A stretch of DNA of 64,000 nt, taken from contig BDDD01001791.1 of NCBI GenBank assembly GCA_001972305.1, positions 124,001 through 188,000 of the forward strand, read 5' to 3'. Below, one piece after another: positions 1-12,100 of the stretch. A model generated the notes under the pieces. The model was not told the origin of the DNA and searched no databases. It saw only the letters and a list, made by a program, of their open reading frames with translations. How positions within the stretch are numbered: position 1 is the stretch's first letter; each line of letters starts with the position of its first letter. The DNA comes from Cephalotus follicularis. Taxonomy: Eukaryota; Streptophyta; Magnoliopsida; Oxalidales; Cephalotaceae. The translations under genes and the position numbers were made by a program.

Positions 1-278
1 TCTCAAGCTGGGTGAGTTGGCCGGAATTGAACGGTTATCGAAAAGGTTCGGCAATTGAACGTGCAGCTCAATTGTAGGTCGTTACTGCTGTAACAGGTAG
101 GGGATTTTATAATTTTGGTTTATGTTCAGTTATAATGGATATTCATAAATGAATTGCATGCAATAAACTGTGATATGAGCATGAATATGTGTTGTTGTTG
201 ATGAATGCTCTGAATTGAATTGAATTGGTTGAGAATTGCATGTGTTTTAACTGCTGTTTTGACCTACTGATGTAAATC

Positions 279-588
279 CAGTCGACTGCCAAGGCGGGCA
301 GCCGACTGGCGAGCATGAACAGTCGACTGTTCAGTGCGAACAACCAACTACCCGATAGGAAACAGCCGACTGGACGTAAGAACCAGTCGACTGTTCATAC
401 GTTTAATAAAGAGAACCTGCAGAAGGTTGAGTAGTCGACTGCCAAGAAAGGGCAGCCGACTGGATGAGAAGAGCAGCCGGCTGTCAAAAAGAGATAGCCG
501 ACTGTTAAGGGAGGCAGCTGACTGCCAGAGCTAGGACAGCCAGCTGTTGAAGGAAGACAGCCGACTGTCATGAGGAGACAGCCGACTG
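279..588. repeat. 21-bp minisatellite with palindromic core CAGYCGACTG
   Basis: About 13 copies of a 10-bp core lie at roughly 279, 299, 320, 363, 384, 432, 453, 474, 495, 515, 537, 558 and 579. Spacing is 20-22 bp or about a multiple of that. The form CAGTCGACTG is a perfect palindrome; CAGCCGACTG is the commoner variant. The 11-bp spacers vary. The array sits inside the LTR-like repeat. Because the period is a multiple of three, the plus strand gives an open frame with SRL every 7 residues, which I take as a by-product and not a gene. Confidence 0.85.
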
Positions 589-1298
589 GTCAGAGACTGA
601 CCCGTACCTTGAGCATATCCTTGCATTGCATTTGATATGAAATGAATTGATTATTGAGATATGGATGATTCTAAAGTGTTTTTATTCATTTTAGAAATGT
701 GTACATGATTTTATATAAATCATTATTTGATATGAAAATATATATTTTGATAAATGTATGTTTTCAATGGATTGAAACATGGTTTCAAAGATGCAATACA
801 TTTTAATATAAATTTATTATTTCCGGTACTTTATAAAATACTTGGAAACGATTTGAATTGAATTGATTTGTTGATTGTGATTGATGCCGTACTGGCTGGG
901 GTGACGGAGTGTCACTGATGGCTGGTGGCGGGGATGCTCTCCTAGGTGCCAGGAGATGGCTAGGGACGCCCAAATACAATGTTACTAAACACAGAGTGCA
1001 AGTAACACGGGGGACCATGAGTGCTGAACACCGAGTGCGAGCTTCATTAGTCTGATTTGTTGCCTTGCTTCGGACCCGGGAGTCGGGGGCCGAAGTAAGA
1101 GTACGACGTCGGAGTCAGGAGATAGCGGCGCTCTTCGTACAGTGATTTGATTATCCTTTGAGACATTGATTGGATTTGATTGTCCTTTGAGACAGTGGCT
1201 TGATTCGATTTGATTTGATTTGGACTGATTTGATTTGACAGCCCTCGGGGCATGATGGTGATTTGATGTGGTGGCCACTTGGCATGGTTGCACCTATT

Positions 1299-1301
<3 letters not shown>

Positions 1302-1329
<28 letters not shown>
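1302..1329. repeat. (AT)n microsatellite
   Basis: An uninterrupted AT dinucleotide run of about 28 bp inside the LTR-like repeat. Confidence 0.95.
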
Positions 1330-1332
<3 letters not shown>

Positions 1333-1829
1333 CGTGTGGCGATATATTATATATTGCATCATGAGTACATTCATTTCAGGACATTCATTATCACTGACCT
1401 TGAATTACACTTATGATTTAGCCGAGTGAGGACAAAGGCTAACCCCCTACTATTGCAGATTGATGCAGTGATGTGGATGTTGACCGTACGCGGCGAATCT
1501 GTGGGGAGATGGAGTTTTATTGTTTAAATAAATGTTTAACAATGTATTGAGACCCGTATTATTTTGGATTAATGTATTAATGGTGTTGATCGACTTTTGA
1601 TCACGCCCCGTCTATGGACAATCGACGATGGCTCAATTATGTTAATGTTGGAATCATGCGGTATGGGACGCATGATTCGGTTTGTTTATCTAGCTTGTTA
1701 TTAAATGCTTCCGCACATGTGAATGGAATTGAAGTTTTTAATTTTATCATATTTGTATAAGCTGGATAACGTTATATTGATTGCCTTTACCACTTTAATG
1801 TTGTCTTAACAGGAACAGGGTGTGACATA

Positions 1830-2517
1830 TACTTTCTCGTATATGTATTTTATATATCATTATTTTTTTAATGGGATAATGTATCTGACTAATACACACA
1901 ACAAAAAATATATGAAAGAAGTTTCCAATCATTCATACTACAGTAGTACTAAATTTTTTTTTTTACAACAACGATTCTTGTTGTTTCTAAACAATAAAGT
2001 TTATAATAAAAACTAACAATGAGAAAATTGAATACATATTTGTGAAATGCACTTTTTATATAAAAAATAATCTAATTATGTATCGTAGTAAATAAAAGTA
2101 ATATAATTAAATTTTGAGTAATCTTATTTGTCTCAAATTTTTGCTCAAATATGTGTACCGAATGGTGAAACATTTATTAATATACGTCATATGTTATAAT
2201 ATGTATACATTATTATTTATGTATCATTTATTAATAATTATCATATCATTCATTCAAGATACAAATTCGGGATAAAAAAATTACTCTTAAAGTTTATTAC
2301 ATTAAAAAAAAAAAACAATGATCGAGAAGAACCGAAAACCAAATCAAAATTCTTTGATTTGTTTGATTCAGTTTTTTGTACAAATCACGAGTGCGTGTGT
2401 AGCCTCCAGAGTTTATAGGGCCCAGCCCAGCCCAGCCCCATCGATATCCTTGGGAGTTAAAATAGTATACACGTACTCCAAACTCATCTAACGGACGAGA
2501 TAGATAGATAGAGAGAG
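1830..2517. other. AT-rich 5' flank of the zinc-finger gene
   Basis: Intergenic DNA with no gene visible. Homopolymer A/T runs dominate. The last 200 bp hold the likely promoter and 5' leader, including a GA run just before the ATG. Confidence 0.6.
2416..2440 (+). promoter_or_regulatory. GGGCCCA / repeated AGCCC motif (site II-like promoter element)
   Basis: A GC-rich block with GGGCCCA followed by tandem AGCCC lies about 80-100 bp upstream of the ATG at 2518. GGCCCA 'site II' elements are bound by TCP factors in promoters of plant housekeeping genes. Function here is inferred from sequence and position only. Confidence 0.35.
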
Positions 2518-5500
2518 ATGGGATCGAGAGACAAGGATCACACGGCGCCGCATCACCAGCCTCTCCTTAGCAGCCTTGTTGTACGGCCATCCGACACTGT
2601 CACCGATGGCGGCGCTGCCGGAGGACGCGGTGGCGGTAGCGATTACGAACCTGGAGAGGTTCGACGTGACCCGCCCCCGTATTCTCGCTCCGATCGATTT
2701 TCTGATGAGGCTGGTTCGTTTCTTCCTCGATTTTTAGGTTTTGTATTCGTTCTTTGGTTGAATCTGATTTTATGCTTCGATTTATTGGCCTATTGAAAAA
2801 GGTTGCTTAGGTGGATAATAATAGTTAAATTCATGCGATTGAAATCACAGATCGAGTACTCGGATTGATTTTTTTCTTTATATTCGCATGATTTAATTAT
2901 TCACTTTTTTTTTGGTGAGCTGTTGATTTTAGCTGTAGTCAAAATTGTTTGGGTTATTTCTTTGGTGCAGGAATTAATTATTGCTTTTTATATACTGTAA
3001 TATTTGACAAATTCTGTTCAGTTAATTAAAGTTTTGAGATATGAAATCCTTATATTTTCTTGTTTTTTTAAATAGATTTTAGATTTGTTTATTTCATGTT
3101 GTTTTTAATAAACTTAATGAAATTCCGTTCTGTGTACACAGTTTAGTGCATTAAGGTGCTTGTTGGTATATTAAAAAGTCTCTGGAAGCTCAACTTTTTT
3201 GGGGTTCATATATCGAGATTAGGTCACTGCTATTAGGGCATGTTCGTAGTCCGACTTTGGAGTTCCTTGAGAGCTTGACTGGCTGACCTTTCTTGCACTT
3301 CCGATGAATGGGTCATGATCCCTTATTGGGCTTTAAGAAGTAGTAGTTGTGATTGTTATGAATGATTGTTAAAAGTCAACATGGCCACATTTCATGCCTT
3401 TATTTTACCTTGATGAACATATTTGCGATGGATTTCCGACTTGAAATGCTAGTTTATGTAAAAATGGTCTGATTCAATATCTATGCTTTGTTAAAAAATA
3501 TCCAGAAGTTTCATTTGTAGTTAAACCACATAGCATGTCTAACTTCTTATTGAGCCAATGAATTTTGTCTCTCTTTTTCCCTTTATATGCTGAGTCAGAT
3601 GTAAATTCCATGAGTTTGTGCTAGTTATTCAACTGATGGATTTTATGACTTATCCATTCCTAATTTTGTTTTTCAAACATGTGGATCTACTCCGACTTAT
3701 GTTATGGGGTGTCAAATTGCGAATAAATTTTTCTATTGTGTCTTACAGCTATGAATGTTGCCTGCAAGAACTTGGGTCTTGAGGAAGGCATGTTGGGTGA
3801 GTGCGGTTTTGGATCATGGTCTGGGGGAAATTGTTTTTATTTGCATTAGGGGTAAATGTTTGTGGGCATTACCATTAATGGATGTTGTGCATATGGTGCA
3901 TGCACTTGTTTGGGGCTGCATCACTGGGAAAAAGTTTATTCATGTCATGTGGTTGGTAAGCCAATTTGTGAAGTGGTTGGAGTATTGTGGGAATGAATGA
4001 TTATGGTGTAAGTTTAATCGAATTGGGGTCTTTGATGCAAAATATTCTCAAAGACTTCAAGATGGTTACTTTTACTTGGTTCGAGAAACCAACATTGAGT
4101 GCAGTTGTGGTTTTATTGGATTTGCTATCGAAAAAATTTTAGCTGCCCTTATGAAGAACTGTAGTATGGAATATGGAGTTGTCGCTAAGGGATTGGTTTT
4201 TAATTGCGGTTTTCCTTTCTTATTTTCTTTACTTATGGATGATCAATTAGGGTTGAGTTGGATGGATATGTTGTAGGTAACATTTCAGGGTCATTAACTG
4301 TAGGTAACAAGTGAAGGATATTCAGAACTCCTATTAGCACTTTTAGCTCCAGTGAACTGTTGTAGGTTTTCATACTAATTTTATGTTTGATGGGCAATGA
4401 ATTGGTTACAGAAAGTTGCTGCAGATCATTTAAATTCTTGCATGCTTGTTTTCTACGGGTTCCTCTTACCTTCTTCTTTCCAATGTTCCTTAAGTTTAGG
4501 AGGCTCAATTGGCAGACAGCACTACTGATGTTTACTCCCTGAGGATTGGACACACACCCTCTGTGGTTTCAGCCTTTTAATTATCGACTGATTGGGCACT
4601 ATGGTTTTGGTGAAATTTGTAGTATTTTGTTGCCTTTTAGTCATGTTTTGTGGTGGTGGGTTGAACTTGTTTTATCAAACCATTGGTTTGTGAAAAGAAG
4701 TGGACTGTTTGGTAGCTGGTAGATTTTTTGAATTGGTTCACTCTGTTGGTTTTGCTGCTCGTTATTGAATGAAGGCATGATTTGACTGAGGATTTCGGTA
4801 AAAACATGTGCTGGGGGTTTTGGGTTGCAGTTCTATTCATATCTAATTAAGCATCCATCAGTTAACCTGCAAGCTGCCCATCACGAAGTTCTCTTCCTCA
4901 TTACCTCCACAGTGACATACTAAGTTATGGTTGCTCCAGTTGATGACTTTGGATTGGTAGTTCAGATACCTAGGTTAATAATTTAAGAATGCGATGATTT
5001 GCAATCTAGATCGATGTGGCTCTTGAATATAGGAACACTGGACTTGTTTTTCTATGTAAGGACTGTGAGCAGTTACCATATGGTGAGTACTAGTAATTAT
5101 GGTTTGACTTGCTCATTGCTCCGGTTATCATTTGTGGTAAGGTGAGGTATCTGTTTGAGAAGTGATAACAAGGGCTGTCATTGAGTGAACTCCTTACTTT
5201 CTTCAACACTAATAATTTCTTTTTGTACTACCCATGCTGAAGAGATAACTGAATGATGGTAATAATCCTTGCAAACTTTGTTGATTTGGTCATTTGGCAG
5301 TTTCATCGGTTGCAATCCTTCGGCTAGCATAATTATATTATGTCACCTTTTTTCTTTATATTATTGGGTGTTGCTTATCGTTAGATTTGACTGGTTTTTT
5401 TCCAGGATATAGAACTCGTGCAGGTTCTGGTTCTCCTGTACGCCGCAGGGATGCAGATCATCGTTACAGTTCCGAATTTGATCATTCTGGTGGTCCACCA

Positions 5501-6814
5501 CGTAGCCGTGAGTTTGGTAGCTTGAGGGATTCTGGTAGATATCGAGACTCTTCCCCTCCTCATGGTCGGGGAAGGGGTAGTGTCAGGCCATTTAGTAGAA
5601 ATTTTAATGGGCCAGGCTTTGGTCCTGGTCCTCTTAGAGGCGAAGGCATGAGTAGAAATAATCCGAATGTGCGTCCAAGGGAGGGTGACTGGATCTGCCC
5701 AGATGCTTTGTAAGTTTGCTGAACTTTTTACTTTTTTGTCACTCTCTCTCTTTCTCCCTTTCCTCTCAATGTCTGTGTGGAGAGTCTTGGCTTGTTTGTA
5801 TTGTTTTGTGACCTGTTTGCTGGTTTTATAGTAGTTAAAAGCTTCTTAATTTTAATTCGGAATCAGAGAATTGACTCTGATTTTTGAGGCTTTGAATGTT
5901 GCATTGTTTAGAACTGAATACTTTAGCTATTGATAAACAGTGACAAACAGCCTGGCCCTATTTTTCGTAATGCATTTCTCAAGGAATTGACAGTCCAGAA
6001 ATAGAGAATGGAACAGAATTATAGCTCTTGAACAATTCAAAAATATTTATATATCTTGATTTATTACCGTTCGAGAGTCCTCTTTTACAGGCAAATGTTT
6101 CTCTGTTTTAGAAAATTTTGTTTCAGTAACTTTCACCTCTTTAATTTCTGCCTTTTCATATAAAGCCTCCGACAGAACATTCTTGATATCTTCTACTCTT
6201 TACCATGTTTCAGATGCGGCAACCTGAATTTTGCCAGGCGTGAGTATTGTAACAACTGCAAGAGGTCTCGCTATGCACCTGTTGGAAGCCCTCGAAGGGG
6301 CTATCCTGGCCCTCCACCTCCACATGCTCACCCTAGACGCTTCCCTGGCCCCCCAATGGATCTTTCCCCTGGGACAATGAATGGCTATAGGTCCCCTCCT
6401 CGTGGATGGGCCAAGGATGGCCCTAGAGACTTTGGGGCTGGTGGTCCACCACCTCCCAGGCATGAAGCTAGGTTTTCTGATCATAATATGCGGAGAGATC
6501 GGCTGGATTATCCAGAAGATGAGTACAGGGGGAGGAACAAATTTGATAGGCCGATGCCAATGGAATGGGGCCATAGAGACCGCGGGAGGGATAGCTTCTT
6601 CAATGAAAGGAAAAGCTATGAGAGGCGACCACCCTCACCAAATATGCCGCCACCACCTCCTCGAGGCCGATGGCTACGCGATGTTAGGGAGAGGAGCAGA
6701 TCACCTCTAAGGGGCGGCCCTCGGCCAAAGGACTATCGCAGGGAGGTATATTTGGAACGTGGTCGTGATGACCGACACGCTTTGGGGCGAGACCGAGTTG
6801 GAGATGCATTTTAG
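2518..6814 (+). CDS. RanBP2-type zinc-finger, Arg/Gly/Pro-rich putative RNA-binding protein
   Basis: Three exons: 2518-2713, 5406-5709, 6214-6814; 366 aa. Phases close exactly, and all introns are GT-AG. The protein is low-complexity and rich in R, G, P, S and D, with RGRG and RDRGRD patches. It has one RanBP2/NZF-type zinc finger at about residues 160-185: DWICP, then CGNLNFARREYCNNC, with Cys163, Cys168, Cys179 and Cys182, plus Trp161 and Asn172 typical of the RNA-binding subgroup. The finger is split by intron 2 between the first and second Cys. In this family such fingers bind single-stranded RNA or ubiquitin/Ran, and the RS/RG-rich tails suggest a role in RNA processing. No characterised orthologue is claimed. 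Intron 1 is unusually long (about 2.7 kb). The start is the first ATG after a GA-rich leader and begins the conserved MGSRDKD end of this plant family. Confidence 0.85.
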
Positions 6815-8730
6815 TTAGGATCGATCATAAGGTAATTACCTTTATGGTCTAACGTTGATGTATGTGCTTTGTGTAGATTGAGGAAAGACTATAGGACACA
6901 GCTTAGAATTGATTCTAGCCTGCTGTTGTTGAATTAATCCTATATTTTGGGAGACTACGATGAGATTAAAACAATTCAGTATTTCTTTGTATTCTGAATT
7001 ATCTACCGCTGAGAATTATTACCCCTGCCAATTAATATTGGATTATGCTTGATGTAAGAGTACCGTTTAGGAGGTTGCGCGCGGTCTTACACCTAATTTG
7101 TATTGATGTCATGGGCCATGCTGGGCTTGCCTTTTGAGTCTCAAGGCATGGCCCAGGCCCGATGCTATAAACGTGACAGTTTACGGTTCGCAAGCCATCA
7201 CAACCGAGTAATATTAAGTTATCAAATTATTATTAATAATTTTTTAAAAACATTCAGTGTATTAAGTTAATAACATAGAATCAAAAAAAAATATAATTAA
7301 TGATGTTTGTTTTTAATTAATTTAATAATTATCGTTAATTATGTTTACGTGTCTGAGTGTTATTGATAAAGTGTATGGTCATATGGTACAATGAGTGTTA
7401 TTGGTTAAGTGTATACACTTTACCTCTTAACGTTTACAAAGATTTATGGACTATCTAACATTTTTATATTTTTCGGTTGTTAATTTAAACGGATAAAAAC
7501 ATTGATATGGATGAATACTCGTTAACGTGATAACGTGACGTTGATAAATTGTAAATATAACGGATGAGGTGGAAAAACAATACTTATGTGAAACACGATG
7601 TAGACAATTAGTTGATATCTTAACTATTGAGTCATTAACGCGATGTTTTTTTTTTTTCTCTTTTTTTTTATCTTTTAACATTTCTATTGATTCGATGAAT
7701 ATCATTTAACCTTTTTATATTTTCTTAATTCATTGTTCAACGTTAAAAACATTTTCAATCATAATTCAAATTATATCGTGGTTACTCAAATAAATAAAAA
7801 AAGTGATGTGAATAAAATATTTTTTTAAGCTACTATTTTAGTAATTCGACACATTAACAATTTTGTTTATGCCATCTGTCACGTTATCAATCTTAATCAT
7901 TTAATGTGCAAAATTAGTATTTTTATTCTATTTAAGTTAACAACTAATGGATGGAAAAGTAGTGTATCGTTTTGAACGATAGCCGGATAGAATTGTAGTT
8001 TAAAAAAAAAGAGCTGAATTGACAAATGTAATAATTTCTCAAAATTAATATGGTACAAAATTACTAATAAAGTAACTAATTAGTTTCCAATTTAGCAATG
8101 CTTTTTGTAAAATAGAAGTGAAATATATAGGATAGAGTTTAAATTTAAAAAAAAAAAATAAACAGAGGGTATTTTTAAGTTTTAACATTTGTTACACGTT
8201 TGTATTTCAATGTAATAATTATCCGTTTCCAAGATTTTTGTTGTCCGTCTCCAATCAAAACACAAATCCATCAACTTAACTTAAGCCTAACGGCCAAACC
8301 TAGTTAATCCCACTTTTTTACCTATCCCTTCAAGTCAACAACCCTTTAGCGCCTTTTTTTAATTTTATTTTTCACTTTTCACGGACCGAAATCTATTAAT
8401 ATTTATTTAAAAAAAACTGTTAGCTAAGAACCCCGCCTATCACACCACGCCAAGTGTCCCAACCATCAACGCGTCACACTCAAAACGCATAACTAAATCA
8501 CATACCCTAGTCTCAACAGCACTCAATTTATCTCCCTCGCCACGACACTCTTGTGGAATGTTAATCTCTCCGTGAATCCGACGGACAAACACATAACCAC
8601 ACTCACTCCTATGAATTTCCACCGTCGGATTACTCAATTGAACTAAATTAAACATCAACCGTTAGATAAAAAGAACACTGTGAATCTGACCGTCCAATAT
8701 ACTGCAAAAAAATAAAATTGAATTTCAAAA
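6815..8730. other. Intergenic AT-rich DNA
   Basis: This holds the 3' UTR of the zinc-finger gene and then long AT-rich DNA with poly-A/T runs (for example 7640-7670 and 8140-8160). No protein-coding exon, RNA gene or intact transposon is visible. A short hairpin is listed separately. The last few hundred bases lead into the TCX5-like promoter. Confidence 0.6.
7113..7154. repeat. Small hairpin (GGGCCATGC / GCATGGCCC)
   Basis: A perfect 9-bp inverted repeat with a 24-base loop lies about 300 bp after the stop codon of the zinc-finger gene. It could be a MITE relic or a 3' end structure; nothing decides between them. Confidence 0.5.
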
Positions 8731-8734
8731 CTGA

Positions 8735-8930
8735 AGGAGAGAGGGAGGAGAGACGAAGAACAGACACCAAAAAAGCCCCTCTTTTGCTCTCCTCTCTCTC
8801 TATGCTCTTCTCTTCTTTGACATTACTCTCTCTCTCTCTCTCAACAGACACAATTACTCCATCAAAATAAAATAAATAAATAAAAACCCTACCCTCTCTC
8901 TCTCCTCTACAATTTCTCTCTCTATTTATA
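8735..8930 (+). promoter_or_regulatory. CT-rich microsatellite leader upstream of the TCX5-like gene
   Basis: Several GA and CT runs, including an uninterrupted (CT)n near 8826-8841, lie 220-420 bp upstream of the ATG. CT-rich 5' UTRs and core promoters are common in plant housekeeping and cell-cycle genes. The transcription start itself cannot be read. Confidence 0.5.
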
Positions 8931-9153
8931 TGATTTTAAACTCGTCTCAATTTATTTCTACTTTTTTTTTTCAAAAAAAAATCTTCAGCTTCGTAATCAA
9001 ATTTCTTTCGCTTGATTTGAGTTTTATCTGAATCTTAATCAAGATTTGGATCTGAAAATTTGAGTTTTTGTTTTTCAAATATTGTTGAAAAGAGATTACT
9101 GGATTGAGTTGTTTAAAAATTTGAAGTTCTTGATTTTCAATTTTTTGAAATTG

Positions 9154-12100
9154 ATGGGGGAAGGAGAGGGAGGAGAATTCCCTCCAAAAAAGGCTCAATC
9201 AGATACGGTGTCGTCTTCGTCGACGGATTATCCAGCGAAGAAGCTAGCGAGGCAGCTGGATTTCACAGCCGGTGTTGGTGCTAGTGGTGGAAGTAGTGTG
9301 GTCTTACCGGAGCATCCGCAATCTCAGTCAGCCGTTTCAAAAACGGTGCCGAATCCGCAACCGCAGGTGGTAATTCCGGTGGTGGCTTTACAGCCGCCTA
9401 ATGCATCAGTGACGGTTGTGTAAGTTTGTGAATGCTACTCTTTTATTGATTTTATCATCTTTTCTTGATTTTTTGCTATGTGGAACTTGTGAAATTTGTC
9501 AGTGATAAGAATTGTGTTTCAAAGATTCGATTTTTTTTTTAAAGTTAAATTTAGCATTCTGTCTGCTTCCTTTTTGTCTATTTAAATTTGGCTATGGAGT
9601 AACACTGGCCGATAAATTATAATTTCGATTAATTTCTGTTTTGAGACATTATCAACTGTCATTTTTTATGTGACTGTTGAAAATAATTCTTATCAGATGA
9701 ATTTGCGGAAATGCTGAGTTTGAAATGAGTCCCATTTTTATGTCTGAATTTGAAATTTTGTAACATTTATTAATTGTTACTACATTTTGATACCTTAATG
9801 AATGTGCGTAACACTTTCTGTTACTATAGGTAGTTTCTAAATATGGCATTTAGATTGACAGTTTCTTTTCTCTTAGTTAGAGAAGATAACATTTTAAAAA
9901 AAAACCGATCAATCTACTTTTAAATTTTATAAGCTTATACTGTCATATATTAGTTTGAAATGGAGGCTTAGTTGAGTTGACGTCAATATATGTCTCACAA
10001 ATCTGTATGTAAAGGGATCTAACTGAGTAGTGACACTGTCTCACTTTCCCTTATCTCCTGATTACTTAACTAAAAGGTAGTTTGGGTCCCCTTTATCAGT
10101 GAGAATTAATTTTTGGTGTCAATGCTAATTCGCAAGTGTGTTAATCTTCTCGAAACTTTGATGCTTTCAGTGGAGATATTGTCCCACAAACATGTAGTTT
10201 ATGGAAGCTCTTGTACATACAGACAATATTATTACTTTATGAATACAGAGGTGTGTGCAAAACTTTGTATGGAAGCTCAAACTGTCTCTATCTATTTTTC
10301 TAAATACTAACTTTCTTTTCAGAAAACCAGAATCGCCAAAATCAAGAATAAGACCCAATGGTGACACAAAAGAAAATACTCCAAAGAAGCAAAAACAGTG
10401 CAATTGTAAACACTCTCGCTGCTTGAAGTTGTAAGTACATTACCTCTTTATGATTTTGTTTTTTTTTGTAAAGAAGCATCTTGCTAATGAATTGATGTTC
10501 TGTTCTACTCTGAAGTTTGTATGTATTTCTGTCTTCAATACCACAATTATTATGTCAGTAACTAAAGCTATTTGATAGTGTGTTCTGTGAAGTAAATTTC
10601 TGGTGGAAGACAATGTTAAGTGACTTCTGCATCATCAAAAGGATGTGTTAAATAAAGGAGAACCCATGATGGAAATCATCTCATTCCAATTTCTTGAAAG
10701 GCTACATTCAAAACCACAAGTTGAAATAAACTTACAACTAATCATTAATAATTTCTTGATGTTAATTTTCATCACCAATATGCACACTATTTTTTTAGTA
10801 ACATAGGTTTAATGCCATATTACTTGTATTAGTAGGCTTAGGTGAAGTTATATTGCTTGAGTCCTTAAAGTTAGTCTAGAGAGTTACCCATGCTGCCATT
10901 GTAGTGATAAATGTTATTTTTCTTCTAGAGTAACTTCATTATGAACTATAAAGTAGTTATCAAGGAGTAGAACACATCCGTATGCAAATGCGAGCTTCAT
11001 GTACACCTGAAACAGTTAAGCTACATTGTTCACTGTACTGTGAATTAAAAACTCTTGGTTCTTGAATAACGAAGACCTTCAATCCTTTCTTTTGTTTCAT
11101 GTATCTGTTTTCTTTGGCTAATATTTTGCAAGGACTATTTGTTTATAATTATTTAGGCAGAACATAATCATCAATTTTTTCCTTAAGAAGCGGTGAGTGC
11201 CCTCCATGGTATGGATATAAATGCACTTAAGCTTTGTCATCATTAGGATAATGATTTAACACATTACTATTTACGAAATAATAGATTTGTTTATCTATAT
11301 TATGACATACTTTGCACATTGTGTGGGGGTGTACAAAAGAAAAATAAGAGCAGCTTTGCACCTGTACAATAATGTTTTAATACCTTATTGCATCGTATGG
11401 TCCTAGATTATGTTTAAGATGGAAGTAATGTTATATTACGATGGCAAGTTCTTCAATAAAAGTCTTGCAAAATGCAGTATGTGTGCAATGTTAGGACATA
11501 GTAGGTGCTTGTCTTCTATGCTTTCACTTAGTTATAGCCATATTACTCTTTTATGTATAGATTTTTTTTTGTTTGTTTTGTACCTTATTGCAAACTTATT
11601 ATTTATAAATTGTAGGCAATTTTTAAAGTTTCATAAATTTTGCCTGATTTAAAGATAATTTTTTACCTGTCTTGATCAGGTATTGTGAATGCTTTGCATC
11701 CGGAATATACTGTGATGGTTGCAATTGTGTGAATTGTTATAACAATGTTGAAAATGAAGCTGCTAGGCGTGAAGCCGTTGAAGCCACTTTAGAACGTAAT
11801 CCAAATGCTTTCAGGCCAAAAATTGCTAGCAGCCCACATGGAGTACGAGACAGTAGGGTATGTGAGTTAATATTCTTCTGCAGAATAATTCAGATGTTGG
11901 ATTATTTGTTTGGCTCGTATCATGTCCATATATTTTTCTGCTTCTGATTTTGTCGGATTTAGTGTCAAAGTACCATTCCAGATCTTTATAAGTGCTATAT
12001 TTTTATGCACTTGTGTTAGAACCTATGGTTACTGTGCCTTTGTTTATGAAGTTTTGGATGGTGTTTAATTTTTTTTCATTGTTGCAGAACAGAGTAGGAA

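Larger units (their letters stand above)
1..1829. mobile_element. LTR-retrotransposon-like repeat, probably part of an LTR (left end outside window)
   Basis: No credible gene is visible here. The stretch mixes AT-rich runs, simple repeats, a GC-rich patch near 1070-1130 and long terminal text of the kind seen in plant Ty3/gypsy LTRs. It stops at TGTGACA (1821-1827), after which base composition changes to plain AT-rich flank. Short open frames between 800 and 1290 on the minus strand are chance frames in this repeat. No primer-binding site or pol domain was seen, so a solo or truncated LTR is the best guess. Basis: pattern and composition, not a match to a named family. Confidence 0.45.

Noticed and set aside
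334..534. Small protein with SRL heptad repeat
   Set aside because: The frame is open only because the 21-bp repeat is a multiple of three; no codon or family support.
279..588. CRISPR-like array of repeats with spacers
   Set aside because: Units are 21 bp with 10-bp cores and 11-bp spacers, spacing varies, there are no cas genes, and the host is a plant. It is a minisatellite.
6200..6710. Overlapping frames on both strands across zinc-finger exon 3
   Set aside because: Shadows of the G/C- and Arg-rich exon; only the frame continuing the zinc finger closes with the splice phases.
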